From the NCBI GenBank assembly GCA_031259225.1, contig JAIRLT010000030.1, positions 1 through 14,704 on the forward strand: DNA of 14,704 bases, read 5' to 3'. Positions 1-6,501 of this stretch are shown piece by piece. The DNA comes from Prevotellaceae bacterium. Lineage in GTDB: Bacteria; Bacteroidota; Bacteroidia; Bacteroidales; UBA932. The translations under genes were made by a program, and so were the position numbers. A model generated the notes under the pieces. The model was not told the origin of the DNA. It was given only the letters and a program-made list of their open reading frames with translations, and searched no databases. Positions within the stretch are counted from its first letter, which is position 1; the number at the start of each line of letters is the position of its first letter.

Positions 1-138
1 ATGGTTGGAATTAAGCGCCGTCCCGATAAGGAATTTGCCCGACAGCGCGCCTTTTAAGGTCGCGGACGCATCGGGGGATTGGTGGCTGCCGCAGGCAGCG
101 GCAACAATAATTGCGGATAAAACAAAAAACTTTTTCAT
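1..138 (-). CDS. N-terminus of a probable GH10 endo-1,4-beta-xylanase lipoprotein (partial, runs off the window)
   Basis: The reverse strand reads an open frame from the ATG at 138-136 to the window edge (46 codons). It starts MKKFFVLSAIIVAAAC, a lipoprotein signal peptide with Cys16 as the likely lipidated residue (the -3 Ala is a weaker lipobox position). A short linker is followed by the string LKGALSGKFLIGTALNSNH. A 'LK..l...FliGtAlN' string at the mature N-terminus is typical of GH10 xylanases, where it forms the first beta strand of the TIM barrel; the catalytic glutamates lie beyond the window. The location downstream of susCD on the same strand, in a locus with xylose catabolic genes, agrees with a xylanase. 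The start is preceded by an A/T-only stretch and no Shine-Dalgarno, usual for Bacteroidota. The lipoprotein and CDS calls are firm; the GH10 call rests on about 20 residues plus context. Confidence 0.65.
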   Translation of the reverse strand, partial: MKKFFVLSAIIVAAACGSHQSPDASATLKGALSGKFLIGTALNSNH

Positions 139-211
139 AATAAATAATAGTTAAATAAAATAAAATAATATTGTTCCCCTGTGGGGAAGTAAATGTAATC
201 AGTACAAACTT

Positions 212-348
212 GTCGTAAGTCAATAAGTCGTAAGTCGTAAGTCATAAGTCGTAAGTCGTAAGTCATAAGTCATAAGTCATAAGTCGTAAGTCATAAGTCG
301 TAAGTCATAAGTCATAAGTCATAAGTCATAAGTCGTAAGTCATAAGTC
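212..348. repeat. Heptamer tandem array (GTCRTAA)x19
   Basis: Nineteen consecutive units of GTCGTAA or GTCATAA run from 212 to 345, followed by a partial GTC. One unit (219-226) has an extra A. Variation is almost limited to the fourth base, G or A. A five-unit array of the same unit lies at 6068-6105, and both arrays end in GTC directly against the same GGCTGGCGCGCCAGC palindrome. The array lies 74 bp upstream of the xylanase ATG, so a change in copy number could alter its promoter or leader spacing (inference). Confidence 0.95.
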
Positions 349-349
349 G

Positions 350-363
350 GCTGGCGCGCCAGC
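350..363. repeat. Perfect palindrome GCTGGCGCGCCAGC between heptamer arrays
   Basis: A 14-bp perfect inverted repeat, preceded by G349, immediately follows the heptamer array. The same sequence, extended to 16 bp, sits at 6106-6121 in the same relation to the same heptamer. It could form a small cruciform or RNA hairpin or be a protein site; the function is unknown. Confidence 0.9.
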
Positions 364-412
364 ACTGCCTACTGCCTACTGCCCACTGCATTCCTAATTC
401 CTAATTCCTAAT
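364..412. repeat. Second heptamer array: ACTGCCY x4 then TCCTAAT x3
   Basis: Seven consecutive 7-bp units follow the palindrome without a break: ACTGCCT twice, ACTGCCC, ACTGCAT, then TCCTAAT three times. The unit sequence differs from the left array but the 7-bp period is kept. The tract ends at the A-run of the terminator that follows. Confidence 0.9.
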
Positions 413-413
413 T

Positions 414-439
414 AAAAAAAAGGCTGCCCGGGTGCAGCC
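414..439 (-). terminator. Rho-independent terminator, minus strand
   Basis: On the minus strand a 6-bp stem (GGCTGC/GCAGCC, 439-434 with 427-422) closes a 6-nt loop and is followed by eight T (421-414). It is the most canonical terminator in the spacer and should stop transcripts coming from susCD before the xylanase gene. A shorter T-run on the other side (442-446) allows some activity in the plus direction. Confidence 0.75.
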
Positions 440-508
440 CATTTTTATTAACCAAAAAAATTAATTATAACCCATAAACACCTTACATTACCCGGGATTT
501 TTCCTTTT

Positions 509-545
509 AAAAACCCTCACAGGATTGTGCAACCCTGTCAGGGGT
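509..545 (-). terminator. Terminator-like hairpin, minus strand (copy 1 of a duplicated hairpin)
   Basis: CCCTCACAGG (514-523) pairs with CCTGTCAGGG (534-543) with one C-C mismatch. On the minus strand the hairpin is followed by TTTTT (513-509). It is clearly related in sequence to the hairpin at 815-851. Like that one, it lies about 10 bp beyond a minus-strand TAA stop (556-554). Confidence 0.5.
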
Positions 546-553
546 ACGTTTTA

Positions 554-832
554 TTAATCTTTAAAATATTTTACTGTGCCGGATGTGGTTGGCATAACCG
601 TTGGGTCATTATTTGCCGGACAGTTTTCGTAAGAGGCTGCTTTGGTATGCCATGTCCCGTATCCTTTTGTCCCATTCGTCCTTACAGCCCTCTCGTCCCT
701 TACACTCCTTACAGCCCTTATAGCCCTTATAGTCTTTACAGCCCTTATAGTCCTTATGCCCTCTCGTCCCTTCCACTCCTTATAGTCCTTATAGTCTTTA
801 CAGCCCTTTTTTTTAAAAAACCCCTCACAAGA
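554..832 (-). other. Open frame without a start codon, partly repeat-coded; possible gene remnant
   Basis: The minus-strand frame is open for 93 codons between a TAA at 835-833 and the TAA at 556-554, and contains no usable ATG upstream of the last third. Its first part is coded by the 9-bp-period tract and reads as RAV/RTI/RAI repeats. Its last part, about 40 residues, is not repetitive and ends TSGTVKYFKD, directly followed by a terminator-like hairpin. This may be the 3' end of a lost gene or part of an interspersed repeat. I do not recognise the family, and chance openness of a low-complexity tract is possible. Confidence 0.25.
687..806. repeat. 9-bp-period degenerate repeat, as a 71-bp tandem duplication
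   Basis: The tract is built from 9-bp units such as CCTTATAGT, CCTTACAGC and CTTTACAGC. A larger repeat starting GCCCTCTCGTCCCTT occurs at 687 and again at 758, so the 71-bp block is duplicated, with the second copy shortened internally. On the plus strand it translates as proline-tyrosine-serine repeats, an artefact of the 9-bp period rather than evidence for a protein. Confidence 0.85.
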
Positions 833-851
833 TTATACACCCTGTGAGGGG
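815..851 (-). terminator. Terminator-like hairpin after susD, minus strand (copy 2)
   Basis: CCCCTCACA (821-829) pairs perfectly with TGTGAGGGG (843-851) around a 13-nt loop. On the minus strand the 9-bp stem is followed by TTTTTT (820-815). It begins 11 bp after the susD stop codon, the usual place for an operon terminator. The hairpin at 509-545 is a diverged copy. Confidence 0.75.
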
Positions 852-862
852 TGAGTTTTGTT

Positions 863-2839
863 TTAATTATAGCCCGGATTTTGGTAATTCTGTTTGTAAG
901 CATTGTCGCCATCCATATTGTCAAGCTGACCTGTTGGAACGGGACGCAGGTAAAGGTACTTGTGACCGTCGCCCAATGTTTTCAGGTCGCGATCTACTCG
1001 TTCGGGCGTACCGCCGGTAGTCGAAGCAATATAGTATTCGCCTGCATATTCCGCCCATTTCTGGGTACGTGCCAGGTCATGCCAGCGATAGCCTTCGCCG
1101 AAGTATTCGCGCGAACGTTCGTCCAAAATATAGTTAATGGTTATCGTGGCGGGTGTCGCGGCAACCAAAGCGGCGCTGTAATCATCCGTTTTGGCGGCGT
1201 TGTCTGCATTGCTGAATTTCCATTTGCCGGCGCGGGCGCGGATGACGTTCAGCAGGTCGCGGGCGCTCATGCCGGCTTTTGCAGTCGCTCCTTTTACAGC
1301 CGCTTCGGCAGCGAGAAAGTAGAATTCCGAAAACTTCAGGATGTTAAACGGGCGCGAACTGGCTATCTTGTCATCGTGATAGTCTGTCTTGTTTTTACGG
1401 TAGGCTCCCAGTTTCCACAAGCCGGGGAATACGGTGCGTGAAACGTTGGTCAACGGCACCACCCAGTCGGCTCTTCCGGGCAGGTATCCAAGTCCCATAC
1501 CGCTGGGGCTACCTTGGGTAGTAGGTGTATAAGTAATTCCGCCCGGATCGGTGTGCAAGAAAGAAACTGTCGGATCACCCGGATTTATCGGCAGGGTGTT
1601 GGCATTATAGATTGTACCTTTGTAGGCATAGACGCCGGGATTTAAGTCCCACGTGCCGCGATAGACGGAAACAAACGTGCCATCAAAACGGGAGTCTTGT
1701 GTCTTGTCGGCAAAGGTATTGGTAAATATCCCTACCGGCGTAGCCATGCGCGACCACATACGGCTGAACGATTGCCCTGCCTGCACGGTGCGGAAGAAAG
1801 GCGGAAAATTCCACACGGGGTTAGTATTGGTGATGCTACCCATAACGGATTGGAAGTACCATGTAACCATCCAAACTGCCTGGTTTTGCGCGACGCCGCC
1901 GTCCCATCCGGTAACATTGCTTTCGCTGTATTTCGCATTGCTTTCCGTGTGATCAGCCCAGAGCATAATTTCGCTGTTGCGGTCATTGGTAGCTACATTC
2001 ACATCGTAGTAAGTAGGCTGTAAAGCATAGGGACCCGGATTTTCGATAGCGTAGGTCGCCGCATCGTAAGCCTTTTGGAAATACTGCGCGGCGGGCAGGT
2101 CATAACTGCCGATGCCCTTGCGGTCGCATGCCGGATAGGTGGGAATATTGTTGGGGTTTTCGAGCCACCATCCAAAGGTCAGGTAAGCCCTCGACAACGC
2201 GAGCCGCGCCACATTTTTGGTAACCGTTCCTGTCATGCGGGGATTATCGGGCAAATCTGCTACTGCCTGTTCCAAATCGGGGAAGACCGATTTGCTGTAC
2301 ACTTCCGGCACGGTGTTGCGTACGGATGTACGGGTAGGCGTGGTGTTGAATTTCAGTTCGCCGCCGCCCAAATCCAGCGGCACGCCGCCGAACGACTGCG
2401 CGAGCAGGAAGTAGTAGAAGCCACGGAAAAACCGCGCTTCGGCAAGTAATGCAGGGGATATACCGGCTTCGGTACCGTTGTCGATAATGCCGGTGGCGGA
2501 ATTAATCGCACGGTAGGCAACATTCCAGAGCACGTCAAAACGGCTGTTGGAAGCGTCGGGAATACCCAAGCCGCACAAGTCTGCCGACTTGAAATTGGCG
2601 TCTGCCTGCGAGCCGTAGGTATATTCATCAGTGCCGGTTTCACAGATATTGAAGTAGTAGGGTTGTCCGTATACACTACGCAATTCTGCGTAGAGACCGG
2701 TTACCCCGCCTATCACACCGGTTTCAGTGGAGAAAAAGCCCGGCTCAAATTTATTGCGGGCTGTTTCTTCCAAAAGGTCACTGCACCCCATAGAGAAAAA
2801 CAGGGTGGTAATTACTAATATTTTACTTATTCTTTTCAT
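863..2839 (-). CDS. susD: SusD/RagB-family outer-membrane glycan-binding lipoprotein
   Basis: The 658-residue product is the surface glycan-binding partner of the TonB-dependent transporter encoded just upstream. The N-terminus is a lipoprotein signal (lipobox FSMGC, Cys19) followed by SDLLEE, acidic residues of the kind associated with surface export of Bacteroidota lipoproteins. The body has the SusD-type N-terminal 'FF.t...v..gv.glYa.lr' helices. The RagB/SusD C-terminal signature is YILDERSREYFGEGYRWHDL starting at residue 570, and the protein ends NPGYN. At 658 residues it is longer than many SusD proteins but within the range of the family. It begins 12 bp after the susC stop, so the two are surely co-transcribed, and a strong hairpin follows the stop. 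A xylan or xylo-oligosaccharide ligand is inferred from the neighbouring genes only; SusD families are too divergent to read specificity from sequence. Confidence 0.95.
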   Translation of the reverse strand: MKRISKILVITTLFFSMGCSDLLEETARNKFEPGFFSTETGVIGGVTGLYAELRSVYGQPYYFNICETGTDEYTYGSQADANFKSADLCGLGIPDASNSRFDVLWNVAYRAINSATGIIDNGTEAGISPALLAEARFFRGFYYFLLAQSFGGVPLDLGGGELKFNTTPTRTSVRNTVPEVYSKSVFPDLEQAVADLPDNPRMTGTVTKNVARLALSRAYLTFGWWLENPNNIPTYPACDRKGIGSYDLPAAQYFQKAYDAATYAIENPGPYALQPTYYDVNVATNDRNSEIMLWADHTESNAKYSESNVTGWDGGVAQNQAVWMVTWYFQSVMGSITNTNPVWNFPPFFRTVQAGQSFSRMWSRMATPVGIFTNTFADKTQDSRFDGTFVSVYRGTWDLNPGVYAYKGTIYNANTLPINPGDPTVSFLHTDPGGITYTPTTQGSPSGMGLGYLPGRADWVVPLTNVSRTVFPGLWKLGAYRKNKTDYHDDKIASSRPFNILKFSEFYFLAAEAAVKGATAKAGMSARDLLNVIRARAGKWKFSNADNAAKTDDYSAALVAATPATITINYILDERSREYFGEGYRWHDLARTQKWAEYAGEYYIASTTGGTPERVDRDLKTLGDGHKYLYLRPVPTGQLDNMDGDNAYKQNYQNPGYN

Positions 2840-2851
2840 AATTCATTAGTT

Positions 2852-5800
2852 TTAGAAAGTTAAACTTAAACCAAACAAATAATTCCGCGTCGCGGGCGTA
2901 TTAAAAGCTACCACAGCCAAAGGCAAGCGGTTGGGGTAGTCGTTGGCAACGGCTTGGTTTTCGTACGCAAACGAGTTGGTTTCCGGATCCATGCCGCTTT
3001 CGTTGTGGTAGGGCGAGAACAGTACAAACGGGTTTTGTACGGTAAAGTACAGCCGCAGGCGTTCGATGCCTGTATCTCTCATCCATTTTTGGGTAAAGTT
3101 ATAACCCAACGTAATGGCGCGTACTTTCATGTACGATGCATCGAAACGGGCAAGGGTGTTGCCGTATTTCGGGCTGTCGGAGGATAGTATGCCGCCGGGA
3201 CGGGGGTATTTGGCGTCGGTGTTGTCGGGCGTCCAGTAATCTACATCAATGTTATTACGCCGTCCGTTCAGGTTGTTGAGGTAGCTGGAGCGTCCATGAA
3301 GCGTCGATATAAGGATGCCGCCGCTCTTGAATGCGCCCACAATGTTCAGGTCAAAACCCTTGTAAGCTACGCGGGTATTGAAGCCCCCCTGGAAGTTGGG
3401 GTCTACCTTCATAATCTGCCGGTCGTCATTGCCGGGGGTCTCTCCGATTTGCCTTACCGGTTTGCCGGATGCGTCGTATTCACCGGTATATTTTACTTTA
3501 ATCATCCCCACGTTTCCGCCCGGTTCGAGGATATTCAGGTAGGGGTCGCCTTCCTGCCAGAGCCCGATTTTTTCATAGTCGTAAATCACGTTAATGGGGT
3601 AGCCTACAAACCACCTGGCGCCTTCATTCCTGTCATCTCCCGAGGCAAGCGCAATAATCTTATTGTGGTTGGTGTAAAGGTTAATGCCGGCTTCCCATGT
3701 CCATCCGTTAAGGTTGTTCAGGATAACGCCGTTCAATGCCAGTTCGAAGCCCTTGTTTTCGGTTTCGCCGATGTTTGCCATATAGGAGCCGACAGCAGTG
3801 GTACTCGGCAAATTTACGCTCAACAGGATGTCTTTGGTGTGCTGTTTGTAGTATTCCACCGTACCGGTGAGCCGCCTGTTGAAGAGGGCAAAGTCCAAGC
3901 CGAAGTTCCAGGTTTCGGTATATTCCCATCCTAAGTTTTTGTTGGGCAGTTCGGATATATAGTAGCCGGTAGCGTAGCCGCTTTCCACGTCGCCGAAGTT
4001 GTAGAAACGGGTATTGAGGTTACCCAGCGTAGCATACGGGGCAACAGCCTGGTTGGACGTTTCGCCGTAGCCTACGCGGAATTTCAGCGCAGTGAGCCAG
4101 TCCAGCCCTTCCATAAATTTTTCACGGTGCAAGTTCCATCCGGCGGACACCGCAGGATAAGTATGCCATTGATAACCGGGCGCCAAGCGCGAAGAAGCGT
4201 CGGAACGTACTGCCACGCTCAACATATAGCGGTCGTCGTAGTCGTACATTACACGCCCCATCCAAGAGATTAAACCCGAAACAGAATAACCCTGTGCATC
4301 TTTATCAATCGTTTTCTCGCCTTCCCCGAAGCCTAAATTGTAGTATTGGAACTGGTCGCCGGGGAAATCCCGGACGCCGATAGACGAACTGTTGGAACGG
4401 TCTTGCTCGGCAGAGAACAGCCCCGTGACATTCACGTGGTGCTTGTCGGCAAAGGTGCGGTCAAAAGTCAGCAGGTGTTCCACTGTCCACCGGGTGCTCA
4501 TGGAGTTGCTGATAGAGGCAGACGACGGCGCCTTAGGGTCGGTAGCGCTGGTAGCGCCTATTCCAGTGAAGCCCCCGCCGGTGGTCATCCGGATGTTCAA
4601 GCCTACGTTGATGCGGTATTTCAAGCCTTCCAAAAACGGCGCAGACACTTCGCCATAGAGGTTATTGTAGGAGCCTAAGGTTTTGGACTCGCTTAGCCAA
4701 ACGTCTTTTGCTTCTTCAATCGTTTCTTTTGTCCAAACCTTGTACGTTTCCGTAGAAGAGCTTGCTACGCCCCTTTTCAGGGAACCGTCGGGATTATACG
4801 GGTTGGTTATAGACGGGGTGCTAAGCATGTCGCCGATGCTTATCTGGTTGCCTTCCGAAAATCCGAAGGAATTGTTAGACGTCAGCCCGAAACGGAAGTA
4901 CTTGCCCACGCCCTGGTCAATGGCGGTGCGCAACGAAATACGGGAGTACTGTTGCGTAGGTATAACCGCTTCTTCCTTGAAAAATCCTGCGCCAAAGATA
5001 TAGCCGCCCTTTTCAGTGCCTTTGGCGACACTAATATCGTGGCTCGTTACCATGCCTTTTTGGAAAAACAGGTCTTGCCAGTCTATGTTTATATCATCGC
5101 TCTGGTCACCGGTATTGGAGTATGGTTGGTTGGCGCTTCCAATTGCCTTAATGGTCGCTGCCGCATCTGCACGTAATTTGGCAAATTGCGGTCCGTCCAT
5201 CATGGGATATTTCGAGAACATGTCTTTAATGCCATAGTACCCGTTGTAGGTTATCCGCGCTTCCTGCTGTATAACGCCGCGGTTGGTGGTAATCAGGATC
5301 ACGCCATTCGCGCCGCGTGAGCCGTAAATGGCGGTAGCGGAAGCGTCTTTAAGAATGTCAATGCTCTTAATGGAGCTTGGGTCAATGTCGTTAAATGTCC
5401 CCATAAACGGGATACCGTCGAGTACCACTAACGGGTCGTTGCTGGCGGTGAGCGAGCGCGTACCGCGAATACGAATTTGCATCGTAGCGCCCGGTTTGGT
5501 GGAAGTTTGTGTCATTTCCACGCCGGCAATCCGTCCCTGCAATGCTTGGGTAACATTCACAGAAGCGACCTCCATAATTTTTTCGCTGCTAATAGACGCC
5601 ACCGACCCGGTAACCGCTTCGCGGCGTTGGGTGCCATACCCAATCACCACTACTTCATCGAGCCGTGCGATTTCCTCTTCCAGCACTACATTGATAACCG
5701 CCCGGCTGCCGACCCGTTCGGTATAGGTTTTGTAACCTATATAAGAGAACGAGAGCACGGCGTTTTCGCCGGTTACCGTAATAGCATAGTTACCGTCGGC

Positions 5801-6007
5801 GTCGGTGGTAGTGGCATTGGTCGTGCCCTGCACCGCTACGGTAACGCCCAGCAATGGACCGGCATTGTCTGATACCGTTCCACGAACGGCAATCCCCCCG
5901 CCTGTTTGCGCAAACAAACTTGCAGGGATCATGCACAACATGCAGGCTGCGGCTGCGCACAGCAACCGGTTTTTCAGCCTGTCTTTTCTTGTTTTAATTT
6001 GATCCAT
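2852..6007 (-). CDS. susC: SusC/RagA-family TonB-dependent outer-membrane transporter
   Basis: The 1051-residue product imports oligosaccharides across the outer membrane with energy from TonB/ExbBD. After a basic N-terminus and signal peptide (cleavage likely after LFA, residue 33) comes a carboxypeptidase-D-like beta-sandwich domain (about 40-110). The conserved SusC linker LDEVVVIGYGTQ follows at 116-127, then the plug domain (about 130-243) with IRIRGTRSL and ILKDASATAIYGSRGANG. The rest is the 22-strand barrel, ending in the aromatic GLSLTF typical of the last strand. The length is normal and no frameshift is visible. The start at 6007 leaves a signal peptide of reasonable length and is preceded by A/T-rich sequence without a Shine-Dalgarno. 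The gene leads the susCD operon and diverges from the HTCS gene. Its nearest canonical promoter box is about 490 bp upstream. The substrate is inferred to be a xylan fragment. Confidence 0.96.
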   Translation of the reverse strand: MDQIKTRKDRLKNRLLCAAAACMLCMIPASLFAQTGGGIAVRGTVSDNAGPLLGVTVAVQGTTNATTTDADGNYAITVTGENAVLSFSYIGYKTYTERVGSRAVINVVLEEEIARLDEVVVIGYGTQRREAVTGSVASISSEKIMEVASVNVTQALQGRIAGVEMTQTSTKPGATMQIRIRGTRSLTASNDPLVVLDGIPFMGTFNDIDPSSIKSIDILKDASATAIYGSRGANGVILITTNRGVIQQEARITYNGYYGIKDMFSKYPMMDGPQFAKLRADAAATIKAIGSANQPYSNTGDQSDDINIDWQDLFFQKGMVTSHDISVAKGTEKGGYIFGAGFFKEEAVIPTQQYSRISLRTAIDQGVGKYFRFGLTSNNSFGFSEGNQISIGDMLSTPSITNPYNPDGSLKRGVASSSTETYKVWTKETIEEAKDVWLSESKTLGSYNNLYGEVSAPFLEGLKYRINVGLNIRMTTGGGFTGIGATSATDPKAPSSASISNSMSTRWTVEHLLTFDRTFADKHHVNVTGLFSAEQDRSNSSSIGVRDFPGDQFQYYNLGFGEGEKTIDKDAQGYSVSGLISWMGRVMYDYDDRYMLSVAVRSDASSRLAPGYQWHTYPAVSAGWNLHREKFMEGLDWLTALKFRVGYGETSNQAVAPYATLGNLNTRFYNFGDVESGYATGYYISELPNKNLGWEYTETWNFGLDFALFNRRLTGTVEYYKQHTKDILLSVNLPSTTAVGSYMANIGETENKGFELALNGVILNNLNGWTWEAGINLYTNHNKIIALASGDDRNEGARWFVGYPINVIYDYEKIGLWQEGDPYLNILEPGGNVGMIKVKYTGEYDASGKPVRQIGETPGNDDRQIMKVDPNFQGGFNTRVAYKGFDLNIVGAFKSGGILISTLHGRSSYLNNLNGRRNNIDVDYWTPDNTDAKYPRPGGILSSDSPKYGNTLARFDASYMKVRAITLGYNFTQKWMRDTGIERLRLYFTVQNPFVLFSPYHNESGMDPETNSFAYENQAVANDYPNRLPLAVVAFNTPATRNYLFGLSLTF

Positions 6008-6067
6008 ACGTTTAATGTTAAGTTAAAAAATTATTGTTTTATGCGCTGTCGCGCTGTTTTTACTTTA

Positions 6068-6105
6068 GTCGTAAGTCGTAAGTCGTAAGTCATAAGTCGT
6101 AAGTC
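6068..6105. repeat. Heptamer tandem array (GTCRTAA)x5
   Basis: Five units (GTCGTAA three times, GTCATAA, GTCGTAA) plus a final GTC abut the palindrome at 6106. It is the same unit, in the same orientation and the same relation to the palindrome, as the 19-unit array at 212-348. Two further stray units are seen at 6312-6327. Confidence 0.95.
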
Positions 6106-6121
6106 GGCTGGCGCGCCAGCC
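6106..6121. repeat. 16-bp perfect palindrome GGCTGGCGCGCCAGCC
   Basis: Perfect inverted repeat between two heptamer arrays, a second copy of the palindrome at 350-363. In the susC transcript it could form a compact hairpin; no function is known to me. Confidence 0.9.
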
Positions 6122-6162
6122 CATTCTCCATTCTCCATTCTCCATTCTCCACTCTCCACTCT
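6121..6162. repeat. Heptamer array CCATTCT x4, CCACTCT x2
   Basis: Six consecutive 7-bp units follow the palindrome, sharing its last C, and end with CCATGG. The unit sequence differs from the one after the other palindrome (ACTGCCT/TCCTAAT), but the 7-bp period is the same. Short matches (CCATTCTCCATT) recur at 6441-6452 between the C5/G5 hairpins. Confidence 0.9.
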
Positions 6163-6171
6163 CCATGGTGT

Positions 6172-6305
6172 CGTCATTTCGAGCGGAGCGAAGCGGAGTC
6201 GAGAAATCTGCTGCGTTTTGCACCTGCTGCTTTGCACCGCCTTGCGTTCTGTGGCAGATCCCTCCGCTACGCGGCTCGTGCCTCGCCGCTCCGGTCGGAA
6301 TGACG
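6172..6305. repeat. REP/MITE-like inverted-repeat element
   Basis: The outer ends are CGTCATTTCGAGCGGAGCG (6172-6190) and its imperfect reverse complement ending GAATGACG at 6305; 17 of the outer 19 positions match. A second inner pair (GAAATCT near 6206 and AGATCC near 6258) continues the partial complementarity. The core is about 50 bp and codes for nothing recognisable. No clear target duplication is seen. Elements with CGTCATTTCGAGCG ends are widespread intergenic repeats in Bacteroidota (recalled, not searched). Confidence 0.7.
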
Positions 6306-6330
6306 GTAGCGTTGTAAGTCGTAAGTATCC

Positions 6331-6356
6331 CGTCATTTCGAGCGGAGCAAAGAGGC
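6331..6356. repeat. Solo end of the REP/MITE-like element
   Basis: CGTCATTTCGAGCGGAGC (6331-6348) exactly repeats the left end of the element at 6172 in the same orientation, then diverges. It has no matching right end nearby, so it is a half element. Confidence 0.75.
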
Positions 6357-6389
6357 TTAATATTATAGTAGTTTTTATTCATTGTTTTA

Positions 6390-6492
6390 GTCGTTCGTTC
6401 CCCCTTGTCGTTCGTTCCCCCTTCGGGGGTTAGGGGGCTTCCATTCTCCATTGTTTTTGTCGTTCGTTCCCCCTTTGGGGGTTAGGGGGCTT
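6390..6492. repeat. Three tandem copies of a GTCGTTCGTTCCCCC hairpin repeat
   Basis: The sequence GTCGTTCGTTCCCCCTT starts at 6390 (truncated copy), 6407 and 6459. The two full copies continue as CCCCCTTCGGGGG or CCCCCTTTGGGGG, a 5-bp C/G stem with a 3-nt loop, followed by TTAGGGGGCTT, so the C-run can pair with either of two G-runs. A CCATTCTCCATT spacer separates the full copies. A related hairpin lies within the start of xylB at 10905-10926. Confidence 0.85.
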
Positions 6493-6501
6493 TTCGTGTT
6501 G

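Larger units (their letters stand above)
139..862. other. 724-bp spacer between susD and the xylanase gene, filled with repeats and hairpins
   Basis: No convincing complete gene is seen. From susD onward (minus-strand direction) it holds a terminator-like hairpin, a 9-bp-period tract, an open frame without a start codon, a second related hairpin, a third and better terminator, two heptamer arrays around a palindrome, and an A/T-rich leader before the xylanase ATG. No perfect TAnnTTTG box precedes the xylanase; the closest on the minus strand is CAAGTTTG (212-205). The hairpins suggest that the xylanase gene has its own transcript or depends on read-through from susCD. Confidence 0.6.
6008..6495 (-). 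other. Putative long 5' leader of susC, repeat-rich
   Basis: No convincing gene lies here. No TAnnTTTG box is seen on the minus strand between susC and 6502, so if the box at 6509-6502 is the promoter, the transcript carries a leader of about 490 nt. The leader would contain C5/G5 hairpins, a REP-like inverted repeat, heptamer arrays and a GC-rich palindrome. The 60 bp next to the start codon is A/T-rich and unstructured. Whether this is a regulatory leader or merely a landing site for repeats cannot be decided from sequence. Confidence 0.4.

Noticed and set aside
11..223. 70-residue open frame on the minus strand overlapping the xylanase start
   Set aside because: It is out of frame with the lipoprotein start at 138, has no family-like features, and its C-terminal part is a frame-shifted reading of the lipoprotein gene.
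212..348. CRISPR array
   Set aside because: The units are 7 bp, directly abutting, with no spacers and no cas genes.
527..847. 106-residue plus-strand frame with PYSPYS repeats
   Set aside because: The repeat peptide is a direct product of the 9-bp DNA period, and both ends fall in terminator-like hairpins.
1905..1917. Further GTAACAT matches (also near 5549 and 6909) as extra operator sites
   Set aside because: They lie in coding sequence, lack the leading T of TGTAACA, and show no 21-bp spacing partners.
3296..3934. Long plus-strand frame (212 residues) inside susC, and similar long frames opposite susD and the HTCS gene
   Set aside because: They are antisense shadows of clearly conserved proteins, without recognisable domains or their own initiation context.
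6172..6305. Structured RNA or riboswitch for susC
   Set aside because: The inverted repeat matches a dispersed REP-like element with a solo end nearby, which explains it better than a specific aptamer; no known riboswitch motif was recognised.
6031..6451. Two overlapping minus-strand frames (101 and 128 residues) in the divergent spacer
   Set aside because: They translate heptamers (TTYDLRL), REP-like ends (SARND) and C5/G5 hairpins; no unique coding sequence is present.
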